Of a DNA stretch of 64,000 bases, positions 36,550 to 45,096 are shown piece after piece (the first letter of the stretch is position 1; the number at the start of each line of letters is the position of its first letter). The stretch is from the NCBI GenBank assembly GCA_019739225.1, contig JAHHDT010000005.1, positions 372,001 through 436,000 on the forward strand, written 5' to 3'. The DNA comes from Aquamicrobium sp. (GTDB lineage: Bacteria > Pseudomonadota > Alphaproteobacteria > Rhizobiales > Rhizobiaceae). The translations under genes were made by a program, and so were the position numbers. The notes under the pieces are model-generated. The model saw only the letters and a list, made by a program, of their open reading frames with translations. It was not told where the DNA came from and did no database searches.

Positions 36550-38385
36550 ATGGAGACAAGCGGAACAGACGGGACGAAAAGACCCGCCGCCTACCGCGTG
36601 CTGGCGCGGAAATACCGGCCGCGCGACTTCACCGCGCTCATCGGCCAGGAGCCGATGGTGCGCACGCTCACCAACGCCTTCTCGACCGGCCGAATCGCCC
36701 AAGCCTGGATGCTCACCGGCGTTCGCGGCGTCGGCAAGACCACCACGGCGCGCATTCTCGCGCGCGCGCTCAACTACAAGACCGACGAGATCGACCAGCC
36801 GTCGGTGGACCTGACGGTGCCGGGCGTCCACTGCGAGGCGATCATGGAGGGCCGCCATGTCGACGTGATCGAGATGGACGCGGCCTCCCACACCGGCATC
36901 GACGACATCCGCGACATTATCGAGCAGGTACGCTACGCGCCGGTTTCCGCGCGCTACAAGGTCTACATCATCGACGAGGTCCACATGCTGTCGAACCAGG
37001 CTTTCAACGGCCTGCTGAAGACGCTGGAGGAGCCGCCGCCGCATGTGAAATTCATCTTCGCCACCACCGAAATCCGCAAGGTGCCGATCACCATCCTGTC
37101 GCGCTGCCAGCGCTTCGACCTGCGCCGCATCGATGCCGCGCTGATCAAGCAGGACCTGGCACGGATCGGCGGGCTGGAGGGTGTGGAGGCCGAGGACGAC
37201 GCGCTGGCGATGATCGCGCGCGCGGCCGAAGGCTCGATGCGCGACGCGCAGTCGATCTTCGACCAGGCGATCGCGCATTCCTCCGGCAAGGTGACGGCCG
37301 AGACCGTGCGCGACATGCTGGGGCTGGCCGACCGCGCCCGCATCATCGACCTGTTCGAGACGCTGATGAAGGGCGACGTGGCGGCGGCGCTCGGCGAGTT
37401 CCGCGCGCAATACGACGCCGGCGCCGACCCGGCGACGGTTCTGACGGAACTGGCGGAATTCAACCATCTCGTGACGCGCATGCGCTTTGTGCCGGCAGCC
37501 GCCGACGATCCTTCGCTGTCGCAGGACGAGCGCACGCGGGGGCTGGAATTTTCCACGTCGCTGTCGGTGCGCGTCTTGTCGCGTACCTGGCAAATGCTGC
37601 TCAAGGGCATTTCGGAAGTGCAGACGGCGAATCGGCCGATCAACGCCGCCGAGATGGTGCTGATCCGCATTGCCCATGCGGCGACGCTGCCGACGCTGGA
37701 CGAGGCGCTGAAGGCGATCGAAAGCGGCGCCGCGGCCGCGCCCGCCAGCGCCCCGCGCGGCAATGGCGGCGCGCCCGTGCCATCATCGTCGGGGCCTGCC
37801 GCCTCCGTCGTGGGGCAGCAATATATGCCGGCGTCCAGCAATGGCGGCGGACAGGCGATGCGGCTGGTCTCCTCGCAGCCGGCGGCCGAAAGCGCGCCTG
37901 TCTTCGAGGCGCCTCAGGCTGCCCCCGAGCCCGAAGCCGAGCCGCAGGCGCGCATCAGGTCGCTGGCCGACATTGCAGCGCTTGCTGATGCGAACCGCGA
38001 CAAGCTCTTCGAGATCAACCTCAAGAAATATGTGCGGCCGGTGAGCATCCAGGATGGCCACATCGAGGTGGCCCTCACGCAGGATGCGCCGAAGAGCCTG
38101 CTCAACGATCTGTCCGTGCGCCTGAAGGTATGGACGGGCCGGCGGTGGCTGATAACGACGTCCAAGGAGCCCGGCGGGCAGACGCTGTCGGAAATCGCGA
38201 CGGCCAGGCGCGATGCCCAATTCACGGACGCGCGCAACGATCCGGCTGTGGCCGCGATCCTGTCGCGCTTTCCCGGCGCCAAGGTGATCGACGTGCGCAT
38301 ACCCGACGCGCCGGAAGACAATGACGACGAAACGGCGGAGCCGATGCCGGACCCCGGCGTTGGTGACGAAGACGACGAACTCTAG
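36550..38385 (+). CDS. dnaX: DNA polymerase III subunits gamma/tau
   Basis: A 611-residue clamp-loader ATPase. YRVLARKYRPRDFTALIGQE opens the AAA+ domain; Walker A is GVRGVGKT at 57–64, the DExx box is IDEVHML, sensor 1 is FATTEIRKVP, and the Arg finger is in SRCQRFDLRR. Between Walker A and HVDVIEMDAAS only one Cys (Cys95) remains, so the four-Cys zinc module of E. coli DnaX is absent, as in other rhizobial homologues. A Pro/Ala-rich linker (about 400–480) precedes the tau C-terminus. The start follows family-typical spacing though the ribosome-binding site is weak. ybaB follows after 18 bp. Confidence 0.95.
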   Translation: METSGTDGTKRPAAYRVLARKYRPRDFTALIGQEPMVRTLTNAFSTGRIAQAWMLTGVRGVGKTTTARILARALNYKTDEIDQPSVDLTVPGVHCEAIMEGRHVDVIEMDAASHTGIDDIRDIIEQVRYAPVSARYKVYIIDEVHMLSNQAFNGLLKTLEEPPPHVKFIFATTEIRKVPITILSRCQRFDLRRIDAALIKQDLARIGGLEGVEAEDDALAMIARAAEGSMRDAQSIFDQAIAHSSGKVTAETVRDMLGLADRARIIDLFETLMKGDVAAALGEFRAQYDAGADPATVLTELAEFNHLVTRMRFVPAAADDPSLSQDERTRGLEFSTSLSVRVLSRTWQMLLKGISEVQTANRPINAAEMVLIRIAHAATLPTLDEALKAIESGAAAAPASAPRGNGGAPVPSSSGPAASVVGQQYMPASSNGGGQAMRLVSSQPAAESAPVFEAPQAAPEPEAEPQARIRSLADIAALADANRDKLFEINLKKYVRPVSIQDGHIEVALTQDAPKSLLNDLSVRLKVWTGRRWLITTSKEPGGQTLSEIATARRDAQFTDARNDPAVAAILSRFPGAKVIDVRIPDAPEDNDDETAEPMPDPGVGDEDDEL

Positions 38386-38403
38386 AATAGCGCGGAGACT
38401 GCG

Positions 38404-38727
38404 ATGAAAGACCTTCTCGGCATGATGAGCAAGGCGAAGGAGATGCAGGCCAAGTTCCAGGCCATGCAGGAAGAGATCGCCAACATCGAGGCCAGCGGCC
38501 AGGCCGGCGGCGGGCTCGTGCAGGTCACGCTTTCCGGCAAGTTCGAGATGCGCTCGCTGAAGATCGACCCCTCTCTCTTCAAGGAAGACGACGTCGAGGT
38601 GCTGGAGGACCTGATACTCGCCGCGCACAACGACGCCAAGTCCAAGGTCGAGGCGGTGATGCAGCAGAAGACGCAGGAGCTCACCGCCGGCCTGCCGATC
38701 CCGCCCGGCATGAAGTTGCCTTTCTAG
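38404..38727 (+). CDS. ybaB: YbaB/EbfC nucleoid-associated protein
   Basis: A 107-residue DNA-binding protein that starts [32 protein letters not shown] and has the central strand [20 protein letters not shown], then the acidic [20 protein letters not shown] helix and [11 protein letters not shown] tail, all standard for the family. GGAGACTGCG precedes the ATG. It is co-transcribed with dnaX. recR, usually immediately next, is displaced by about 1.9 kb here. Confidence 0.95.
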   Translation: MKDLLGMMSKAKEMQAKFQAMQEEIANIEASGQAGGGLVQVTLSGKFEMRSLKIDPSLFKEDDVEVLEDLILAAHNDAKSKVEAVMQQKTQELTAGLPIPPGMKLPF

Positions 38728-38886
38728 TCGGGATAGGACGGCCACTACGAAGTGTGGTGGGGGGCCTTCGGGTCGCAAAAGGCCCAAATGAGGCGCCGGT
38801 AACCATTTTGCCACGCTTTTGCCCGATTGGTCCGGCTCTGATGGACGCTCCGAAGTGGCGGGGACCGTTCGGAGAGGGTCAGTTTC

Positions 38887-39540
38887 GTGTACCAGAAATC
38901 CCGTAGGCTGCGGCTCGCGCCCGTGTGCGTCGTCGCGTTTTCATCCATCCTTGGTGCCTGTTCGCAAAGCGTCGAAGCGCTCGACAGCGTGACGACCTCA
39001 TCGCTTCGTGCGAAGCCGATGGCGTATTCGATGAAGGACAAGGAGTGCCTGACGCGCGCGATGTTCTTCGAATCGCACCGGTCGAGCCGCGAAGGCATGG
39101 TCGCGGTCGGCACGGTCGTGATGAACCGGCTCGATTCGGGCAAATATGCCGATACTGTCTGCGGCGTGGTGGGCCAGAAGAACCAGTTCGCGCCGGGCGT
39201 GCTCAGCCGCAAGATGAATTCCAAGGCACTGCCGGATGTGCAGGCGGCCGCCGAAGCCGTGCTCAAGGGCGAACGGCATCCCGCCGTGAAGAAGGCCCAG
39301 TTCTTCCATCAGGCGGGCCTGAAATTCCCCTACAAGAACATGCACTACGTGCTGGAAGCCGGCGGCAACGCCTTCTACGAGAAGCGCAGCCGCAGGAGCC
39401 AGCAGATCGCCGAGGCCGAAAAGCCAGCCGAGACGGTGGTGACGGACACGACGATGATGTCCTACAGCGTCGAGCCGCAGGCCGCCGATGCGATCGGCGC
39501 CATGCTTGCGGGCCAGACACGGCCTTTGGCTGGAGAGTGA
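38887..39540 (+). CDS. SleB-type cell wall hydrolase, lipoprotein
   Basis: A 217-residue protein with a GTG start after GGAGAGGGT. The N-terminal signal (RLRLAPVCVVAFSSILGAC) ends in a lipobox with Cys25. The Hydrolase_2/SleB domain spans residues about 50–165: LTRAMFFESHRSSREGMVAVGTVVMNRL holds the catalytic Glu, and KNQFAPGVLS and NMHYVLEAGGNAFYEK complete the fold. Rhizobial members are linked to murein remodelling. It lies between ybaB and recR and is followed by a large D-type repeat. Confidence 0.88.
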   Translation: MYQKSRRLRLAPVCVVAFSSILGACSQSVEALDSVTTSSLRAKPMAYSMKDKECLTRAMFFESHRSSREGMVAVGTVVMNRLDSGKYADTVCGVVGQKNQFAPGVLSRKMNSKALPDVQAAAEAVLKGERHPAVKKAQFFHQAGLKFPYKNMHYVLEAGGNAFYEKRSRRSQQIAEAEKPAETVVTDTTMMSYSVEPQAADAIGAMLAGQTRPLAGE

Positions 39541-39565
39541 TCTTCTAGGGTTTGGGCGGCTTCAT

Positions 39566-39796
39566 ACCCCCACCCCTTGTTGGGGCGAGCCGCTTGTCTC
39601 GCCCGTCCTTCGGACCCCCACAAGGGGGAGGGTGACTTTAACGCGTCGCCCATTCCGGCAAGGCTCATGTCTAGCGGCACGTCTCAGAATCCCCCTCCCT
39701 CTTGTGGAGAGGGGTAAGGGGTGGGGATTATTGCCATCCGCGACGATCCTGCCGTTGAGGGCTAAGGCTGGGGCGAGACAAGCGACTCGACCCCAT
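39566..39796. repeat. Terminal-inverted-repeat element, family D, degenerate and extended
   Basis: Outer arms ACCCCCACCCCTTG and GGGGTAAGGGGTGGGGAT bracket inner arms CCCCCACAAGGGGGAGGG and CCCTCCCTCTTGTGGAG. A second inverted pair, GCGAGCCGCTTGTCTCGCCC and GGGCGAGACAAGCGACTCGA, overlaps it, so two insertions may be nested. The 305-bp sleB–GNAT gap holds nothing else. Confidence 0.7.
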
Positions 39797-39845
39797 GGGC
39801 CTTGCGAGGGGTGAGAGATGATTAGCTTGGGCGAGTAGCCGGCCG

Positions 39846-40355
39846 TCAGGGCAGGGCGCGTTCCATTTCGACCGCGGGCAGCATCACGCCGGTGCCCATC
39901 TCGACCTCGATTGCGCCGATGCGCCGGAAGCCGGCGGCGGCATAGAAGGGCTCGGCCGGCAGCGTCGACTGGCTCTTCATGGTCTTGATGCCGGCGCTCG
40001 CTGCCTCGCGCAGGCAGTGCTGCAGCAGCGTTTGCGCCACGCCCTTGCGCAGATGCGCGGGGTGCGTGGCGAAATGGCGGATATGCGCGATCCCGTCGAC
40101 CACCTCGCCGCTGCCCGGCTTCTGCCTCGTCCAGCCACCGCAGCCGGCCGCCTCGCCATCGATCTCCGCGACGAAATAGGTGCCGCTGGCGAGCAGCACC
40201 GGGTTGGCCTTCGACATCGCAGGCATGGCGGCCGCGATCCGCTCCGGCTCGTAGGAGCCGTCGTCCAACCCGGCATAGGACGCGGCGATCAGCCGCCCGA
40301 GCGTGTCGAAGTCGTCCGGGGCGGCGACGCGGATGGTGATTTCTGCGCGGGGCAT
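39846..40355 (-). CDS. GNAT-family N-acetyltransferase
   Basis: A 169-residue stand-alone GNAT enzyme. It begins ITIRVAAPDDFDTLGRLIAASY, contains the motif A acetyl-CoA loop after IRHFATHPAHLRKGVAQTLLQHC, and ends with PAEPFYAAAGFRRIGAIEVEM. A GGAGCC site lies 6 nt before the ATG. It is unrelated to the tandem GNAT pair at 10–11.5 kb. The gene opposes its neighbours and is boxed in by repeat elements on both sides. The substrate is unknown. Confidence 0.88.
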   Translation of the reverse strand: MPRAEITIRVAAPDDFDTLGRLIAASYAGLDDGSYEPERIAAAMPAMSKANPVLLASGTYFVAEIDGEAAGCGGWTRQKPGSGEVVDGIAHIRHFATHPAHLRKGVAQTLLQHCLREAASAGIKTMKSQSTLPAEPFYAAAGFRRIGAIEVEMGTGVMLPAVEMERALP

Positions 40356-40375
40356 AGGGGGCTCCGTGTTCAGGT

Positions 40376-40567
40376 GCGTCCGTCGAGGCTCCCCTTCGAC
40401 AAGCTCAGCATCGCACCTCGGGATGAGGACCTTTGTGCGTCACGCTGGCAAGCTCGTGGGCTCGAGGATCGTTCTGTCGACGTAAATCGAGGCCACTACA
40501 TTGTAGGGCAAGTCAAACTACCGTCCTCATCCTGAGGTGCGAGCGCAGCGAGCCTCGAAGGACGCAT
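40376..40567. repeat. Terminal-inverted-repeat element, family C (divergent copy)
   Basis: The left arm GTGCGTCCGTCGAGGCTCCC carries an extra TTCGACAAGCTCAG insert. The right arm CCTCATCCTGAGGTGCGAGC, then GCCTCGAAGGACGCA, is canonical. It lies between the GNAT gene and recR. Confidence 0.7.
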
Positions 40568-40631
40568 CAACTTAATGCGCCGTGCCATTCCTGCGCTACC
40601 CAATTTCGCCGTTCCCCGCTAAACCGGCGTC

Positions 40632-41237
40632 ATGTCGAAACGAATCGCAGGCCCGGAGATCGAACGCCTGATACAGCTTCTGGCCAAGGTGCCGGGGCTG
40701 GGGCCGCGCTCGGCGCGCCGCGCCGCGCTGCACCTTATCAAGAAGAAGGAGCAGCTCCTCGTGCCGCTCGCCGCCTCCATGGGCGAGGCGGTGGAGAAGG
40801 TGCGGGTGTGCTCGACCTGCGGCAATGTCGATACCAGCGATCCCTGCACGATCTGCACCGATCCGCGCCGCGACGGCGCGACGATCATCGTGGTGGAGGA
40901 CGTGGCGGATCTGTGGGCGCTGGAACGCGCCTCGGCGATGAACGTGCGCTACCACGTGCTGGGCGGCACGCTGTCGCCGCTCGACGGGGTGCGGCCGGAG
41001 GATTTGAACATCCGTTCGCTGATCGCGCGCGTTGCCGAAGACGGGGTGCAGGAGGTGATCCTCGCCGTCAACGCGACAGTCGAGGGCCAGACCACCGCCC
41101 ACTACATCACCGACCAGCTTTCGGGCATGGAGGTGAAGGTGACGCGGCTTGCACACGGCGTGCCGGTGGGCGGCGAGCTCGACTATCTCGACGAGGGAAC
41201 GCTTGCCGCTGCGCTGCGGTCGCGGACGGCGTTTTGA
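40632..41237 (+). CDS. recR: Recombination protein RecR
   Basis: A 201-residue DNA-binding protein of the RecFOR pathway. The N-terminal helix-hairpin-helix is [20 protein letters not shown], the zinc finger is [16 protein letters not shown], and a Toprim domain follows ([33 protein letters not shown]), with [16 protein letters not shown]-like [19 protein letters not shown] at the end. Length is the family norm. It is preceded by a family C repeat in place of ybaB, so it must have its own promoter. Confidence 0.96.
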   Translation: MSKRIAGPEIERLIQLLAKVPGLGPRSARRAALHLIKKKEQLLVPLAASMGEAVEKVRVCSTCGNVDTSDPCTICTDPRRDGATIIVVEDVADLWALERASAMNVRYHVLGGTLSPLDGVRPEDLNIRSLIARVAEDGVQEVILAVNATVEGQTTAHYITDQLSGMEVKVTRLAHGVPVGGELDYLDEGTLAAALRSRTAF

Positions 41238-41262
41238 GTATCTCGCTAACAAGGAGCACGTG

Positions 41263-42678
41263 ATGAGAGGTTTCACCTTACGTCGCCCCCCTCTGTCCTG
41301 CCGGACATCTCCCCCACAAGGGGGGAGATCGGCAGCGTTGCGCTCATCGCTCCTTCTGCAACGATGGCGATTAGCGAAAGCCGAGACGAAAGCTGATCTC
41401 CCCCCGCGCGGGGGAGATGTCCGGCAGGACAGAGGGGGGCAACGTAGGGCGCCGTTGCTCGCAGGCGTCTTGCTTTTCATGTCGTTCCTTGCAGCACTTC
41501 CGGCATCCGCGCAAAACGTGACGTCGCAGTTCCAGACATGGCTGCAGAACGATCTGTGGCCCGATGCGCGCGCCCGCGGCGTTTCGCAGGAAACCTTCAA
41601 CGCGGCGTTCGGGGGCGTGAGCCCGAACCTGAAGCTGCCGGACCTCGTGATGCCGGGGCAGTCGTCGCAGACGCCGAAGGTGCAGCATCAGGCAGAGTTT
41701 GGCGCGCCGGGCAACTATTTCGCCGAAAACATCGTCTCGGGCGTTACCGGCGGCGGGCGCAGCCGTGCCGGACAGCTTGGCCAGGCGCTCGGGGCCATCG
41801 AGGGACGCTTCGGCGTTCCGTCCGGCATATTGCTGGCGATCTGGGGACGCGAATCCGGCTTCGGCAACGCCAACATACCGCACAATGCTTTTGAGGTGCT
41901 AGGCACCAAGGCGTTCATGGCGACGCGCAAGGACATGTTCCGCGAGGAGGTGCTGGCCGCGCTCGAAATGGTCCAGCGCGGCCATGTTTCCGTGGCGGCG
42001 ATGAAGTCGTCCTGGGCCGGCGCGCTGGGTCAGCCGCAATTCCTGCCGACCTCATACCTGAAATATGCCGTCGATGCCGATGGAAACGGTCGCGCCGACA
42101 TATGGGGCTCGCAGGTCGATACGCTCGCCTCGATCGCCAACTATCTGGCGAGCCACGGCTGGGTGAAGGGCCGCGACTGGGGCTTCGAGGTCACCGTGCC
42201 GGAAAGCGTGTCCTGCGCGCTCGAAGGTCCGGACCGGGGCAAGCGGATTTCCGAATGGGAGGCGATGGGTGTAGCGCGCGTCAGCGGCCGGCCGTTCCCG
42301 GAACACGAGGCGCGGCAGGAGGGTTTCCTGTTGATGCCGGCCGGGCGCTCGGGCCCGGCCTTCATCGTCACACCCAATTTTTATGTGCTGAAGGAATATA
42401 ACGAGAGCGATCTCTACGCGCTGTTCGTCGGCCACGCGGCCGACCGCATCGCCTATGGCGACCGGCGTTTCGCGGGCTCCTGGGGGCGGGTGGCCAAGCT
42501 CTATCGCTCCGACATCGCCGCCATGCAGCGCGGACTGGAGCGTCTCGGCTACGATGTCGGCGGCGCCGACGGCCTGCCCGGCTTCCGCACGCGCCGCTCG
42601 ATCGGCGAGTGGCAGGCGAGGGACGGGCGGGCGCCGACCTGCTTTCCAGACGCCGAACTGGTGCGCGCGCTCGGCTGA
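41263..42678 (+). CDS. Lytic murein transglycosylase (MltB-like) with a repeat element inside its N-terminal coding region
   Basis: A 471-residue protein. The SLT3/MltB catalytic domain has Glu197 in LLAIWGRESGFG, then KSSWAGALGQPQFLPTSYLKYAVDADGNGRADIW. A C-terminal peptidoglycan-binding domain ends the protein (AAMQRGLERLGYDVGGADGLPGFRTRRSIGEWQ). The ATG has a perfect AAGGAG site 7 nt ahead, but codons 8–63 are a 168-bp inverted-repeat element. The hydrophobic core of the signal peptide (LLAGVLLFMSFLAALPASAQ) begins only after it, near residue 65. Without the 56-codon insert the N-terminus would be a normal signal peptide. Translation could instead restart at TTG 41455. Confidence 0.9.
   Translation: MRGFTLRRPPLSCRTSPPQGGRSAALRSSLLLQRWRLAKAETKADLPPRGGDVRQDRGGQRRAPLLAGVLLFMSFLAALPASAQNVTSQFQTWLQNDLWPDARARGVSQETFNAAFGGVSPNLKLPDLVMPGQSSQTPKVQHQAEFGAPGNYFAENIVSGVTGGGRSRAGQLGQALGAIEGRFGVPSGILLAIWGRESGFGNANIPHNAFEVLGTKAFMATRKDMFREEVLAALEMVQRGHVSVAAMKSSWAGALGQPQFLPTSYLKYAVDADGNGRADIWGSQVDTLASIANYLASHGWVKGRDWGFEVTVPESVSCALEGPDRGKRISEWEAMGVARVSGRPFPEHEARQEGFLLMPAGRSGPAFIVTPNFYVLKEYNESDLYALFVGHAADRIAYGDRRFAGSWGRVAKLYRSDIAAMQRGLERLGYDVGGADGLPGFRTRRSIGEWQARDGRAPTCFPDAELVRALG
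41279..41446. repeat. Terminal-inverted-repeat element, family E, inside a coding sequence
   Basis: 168 bp with 37-nt terminal arms (outer ends TACGTCGCCCCCCTCTGTCC and GGACAGAGGGGGGCAACGTA) that differ at one position. The length is exactly 56 codons, and the frame through it has no stop. It lies between the start codon and the signal-peptide core of the lytic transglycosylase. A related intergenic copy is at 48081–48248. Confidence 0.85.
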
Positions 42679-42694
42679 TCGGCGGGCTCGCGCG

Positions 42695-42723
42695 ATATGC
42701 GGGCTTGCAATTTGCCCGCATAT
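42695..42723. repeat. Perfect 10-bp inverted repeat between transglycosylase and Kazal genes
   Basis: ATATGCGGGC and GCCCGCATAT surround a 9-nt loop. It begins 16 bp after the transglycosylase stop. There is no T run behind it, so it is either a weak terminator or an operator for the Kazal gene. Confidence 0.6.
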
Positions 42724-42782
42724 GGGGATCGAATGCGGTACTGACGCATTGTGATGATCGAGGGACATCTGGAGGACCGGGA

Positions 42783-43349
42783 ATGCGTTTCCTTTCAATT
42801 GCGAAGATTGCGGCCGGGCTGGCCGTCGTTGCCACCGTGTTGGCAGCCTGTGTCGTGGTGGAGGAGGGTCCCGGACCGGGACCGGGTCCACGCCCGCCGC
42901 GTCCCGACAGGCCGCCGGAGATGTGTACGCGTGAATACGCCCCGGTTTGCGGCGAGCGTCGCGGCCAGCGCGAAACCTTCTCGAACGCCTGCCTGGCGCG
43001 ATCGGACGGCTATCGTGTCGTCTATGGCGGCGAGTGCCGCCGCGAGCGCCCGCCGCAGCGGCCGCCGGAAGTCGGCTGCACGATGCAGTTCGATCCGGTC
43101 TGCGCCGTGCGCGGCCGCGAGCGCCGCACCTTCGGCAATGCCTGCTCGGCACAGACCGAAGGCTACCGCGTGGTCAGCCAGGGCGAATGCCGTGGCGGCG
43201 GAGGCGGTGGTGGAGGCCGTGAAGAGCGGGCCTGCACGCGCGAATATGCGCCTGTCTGCGGAAGCAGGCGGGGTGAGCGCCGGACCTTCGGCAATGCCTG
43301 TGAAGCCGAAAACGCCCGCTACCGCATCGAGCGTCCCGGCCCCTGCTAA
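42783..43349 (+). CDS. Three-domain Kazal-type protease inhibitor lipoprotein
   Basis: A 188-residue protein. A lipoprotein signal (MRFLSIAKIAAGLAVVATVL then AAC, Cys23) is followed by a Gly/Pro linker and three Kazal-like units near residues 48–85, 99–136 and 150–187, separated by Pro/Arg and Gly-rich linkers. Each unit has PVCGxRRGxRxTFxNAC or PVCAVRGRERRTFGNAC and a closing GEC or GPC, with four Cys instead of the six of classical Kazal domains. The Arg-rich reactive region suggests inhibition of trypsin-like proteases. It should sit on the outer membrane. A terminator follows. Confidence 0.87.
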   Translation: MRFLSIAKIAAGLAVVATVLAACVVVEEGPGPGPGPRPPRPDRPPEMCTREYAPVCGERRGQRETFSNACLARSDGYRVVYGGECRRERPPQRPPEVGCTMQFDPVCAVRGRERRTFGNACSAQTEGYRVVSQGECRGGGGGGGGREERACTREYAPVCGSRRGERRTFGNACEAENARYRIERPGPC

Positions 43350-43376
43350 GGCGCTGGCCTGACCGAAAATCGACTG

Positions 43377-43412
43377 AGGCCCTCTCCGTTTTGTGCGGAG
43401 AGGGCCTTTTTC
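43377..43412 (+). terminator. Rho-independent terminator after the Kazal gene
   Basis: AGGCCCTCTCCG and CGGAGAGGGCCT form a perfect 12-bp stem with a 7-nt loop, followed by five T. Confidence 0.92.
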
Positions 43413-43483
43413 GTCTTGAATTGCGGCCGTGGAGCCATCAATAAGGCCCCTCGAATAAAACCTCGCAACCGAGAAGGCGAAGA

Positions 43484-43867
43484 GTGGCAATTTACAAGGA
43501 ACAGAGTTTCGCGGAACGCAGACAGGCCGCGATGGACGCCCGCAAGGCGCTGCTGGAAAAGGCGAAGGCCAAGATGCCGTCCGCCGACGATCCGGCCGCG
43601 CAGGCAAGGCGGGCCGAGCGCAAGGCTGCGGCCGAGGCGCGCGCGCAGCGTCAGGCTGAGCGCGAGCGCGAAAAGCGCGAGAAGGCCGAACGAGAGGCCC
43701 GTGAACGCGCCGAGCGCGAGGCTGCGGCGGAAGCCGCTGCAAAGGCCGAGGCCGAAGCCAAGGAAAACGCGGAGAAGGACATGGTTTCGCGGCTGCTGGC
43801 CGACGAGGCCGAACGCAAAGCCAAGCGCGATGCGCGCTATGCCGCCCGCAAGGCCCGCAAGCGCTAA
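43484..43867 (+). CDS. DUF6481 family charged coiled-coil protein
   Basis: A 127-residue protein with a GTG start. After a conserved MAIYKEQSFAERRQAAMDARKALLEKAKAKMP opening, it is almost entirely Ala, Glu, Arg and Lys and should form one long charged helix or coiled coil (AEREREKREKAEREARERAE). It ends YAARKARKR. The family is common in Rhizobiales and has no known function; the basic tail could bind nucleic acid. It is a single gene between a terminator and the PotD-like gene. Confidence 0.85.
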   Translation: MAIYKEQSFAERRQAAMDARKALLEKAKAKMPSADDPAAQARRAERKAAAEARAQRQAEREREKREKAEREARERAEREAAAEAAAKAEAEAKENAEKDMVSRLLADEAERKAKRDARYAARKARKR

Positions 43868-44021
43868 AGCTGCCAACGGCGATCGGCAAGGAAAGCGGCA
43901 TGCCTGGTTGTGCGCTGCACATTCTTTGGGCTTGCGGGGCTTTGGCTGTCAAAATAAGCTTTTGCTGAACATCGAGTCCGGGATGAACCCGGTTCCGACC
44001 ATCCAGAAGAGGCGCAAAAAA

Positions 44022-45050
44022 ATGACCACTCCCCGCAAGACGATCCTGGCCGCAGCATCCGTGCTTGCCATGACGGCCGGCGCGGCGCAGGCCGAAACCC
44101 TGACCATTTCGTGGTGGGGCTTCAACGGCGAGAAACTCGACCAGTACATCGTCCAGCCGTTCCAGGAAAAATGCGGCTGCGAGCTGGTGTTCGAGACCGG
44201 CAACAACGCCGACCGCCTCAACAAGGTGAAAATCCGTGGCGGCGCAGGCGTCGACGTCATCTACCTGACCGATTCGTTCTCGCAGCTCGGCGTCGAGGAA
44301 GGCCTCTTCCAGAAGATCGACCGCTCGAAGATCCCGAACATCGACGGGCTCTACGAGCTGGCGCAGGACCCGCAGGGCGGCTACGGCCCGGCCTATACGA
44401 TCGGCCGCGTGGGCATCGTCTACGATTCGGAGAAGGTGAACCCGCCGATCGCGAGCTGGGCCGACCTGTGGCGCGAGGACCTTGCCAGCCAGGTGTCGCT
44501 GCCGGGCATCACCACCACCGCCGGCCCGATGGTCGTCATGATCGCCGGCGAGAAGGCCGGCACGAACGCCTTCGACGACGCCGACCCCGCCTTTGTCGAG
44601 ATCGAGAAGATCAAGCCCAACGTTGTGAAGAACTACAACACCGGCTCGGAGATGATCAATCTGTTCTCGACCGGCGAGATTACCGTGTCGCTGGCACAGG
44701 ATTTCGCGCTGGGTCAGCTTCAGGCTGCCGTGCCGAGCGTGGTCTGGGCCGATCTCGAGGACGGGGCGATCGCGACGCTGAACACGGTCAACATTCCGAA
44801 GGGCGCGGCCAATGTCGAGCTGGCGCACGAGTTCATCAACTTCATCCTCGATCCCGAGCTGCAGAAGACGCTGGCGCAGAACGGCGTCGACGCCCCGGTT
44901 GCCGCTTCCGTCGAGCTGACGGAGGAGGAAGCTGCGCAGTGGACCTACGGCAAGGAGATGATCGACGGCCTCAAGCGCGTCGACTACTCCAAGATGAACC
45001 AGGCCAAGAACGCCTGGGTGGACCGCTGGAACGAGATTTTCGGGATGTGA
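44022..45050 (+). CDS. PotD/PotF-like ABC transporter substrate-binding protein
   Basis: A 342-residue periplasmic binding protein with a Sec signal (MTTPRKTILAAASVLAMTAG, cleavage after AAQA). It belongs to the spermidine/putrescine-type extracellular binding family: TISWWGFNGEKLDQYIVQPFQEKCGC, DVIYLTDSFSQLGVEEGLF, YTIGRVGIVYDSEKVNPPIASWADLW. Polyamine binding is the family default, but the nearby deaminase, nucleoside hydrolase and phosphoribosyltransferase genes make a nucleoside or base a possible ligand. A 311-bp gap with a family C element separates it from its permease genes. Confidence 0.87.
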   Translation: MTTPRKTILAAASVLAMTAGAAQAETLTISWWGFNGEKLDQYIVQPFQEKCGCELVFETGNNADRLNKVKIRGGAGVDVIYLTDSFSQLGVEEGLFQKIDRSKIPNIDGLYELAQDPQGGYGPAYTIGRVGIVYDSEKVNPPIASWADLWREDLASQVSLPGITTTAGPMVVMIAGEKAGTNAFDDADPAFVEIEKIKPNVVKNYNTGSEMINLFSTGEITVSLAQDFALGQLQAAVPSVVWADLEDGAIATLNTVNIPKGAANVELAHEFINFILDPELQKTLAQNGVDAPVAASVELTEEEAAQWTYGKEMIDGLKRVDYSKMNQAKNAWVDRWNEIFGM

Positions 45051-45096
45051 CATCGACGGCTGGCGGGGGTTGTGCCTTGCCAGCCATGGTTTTGGG

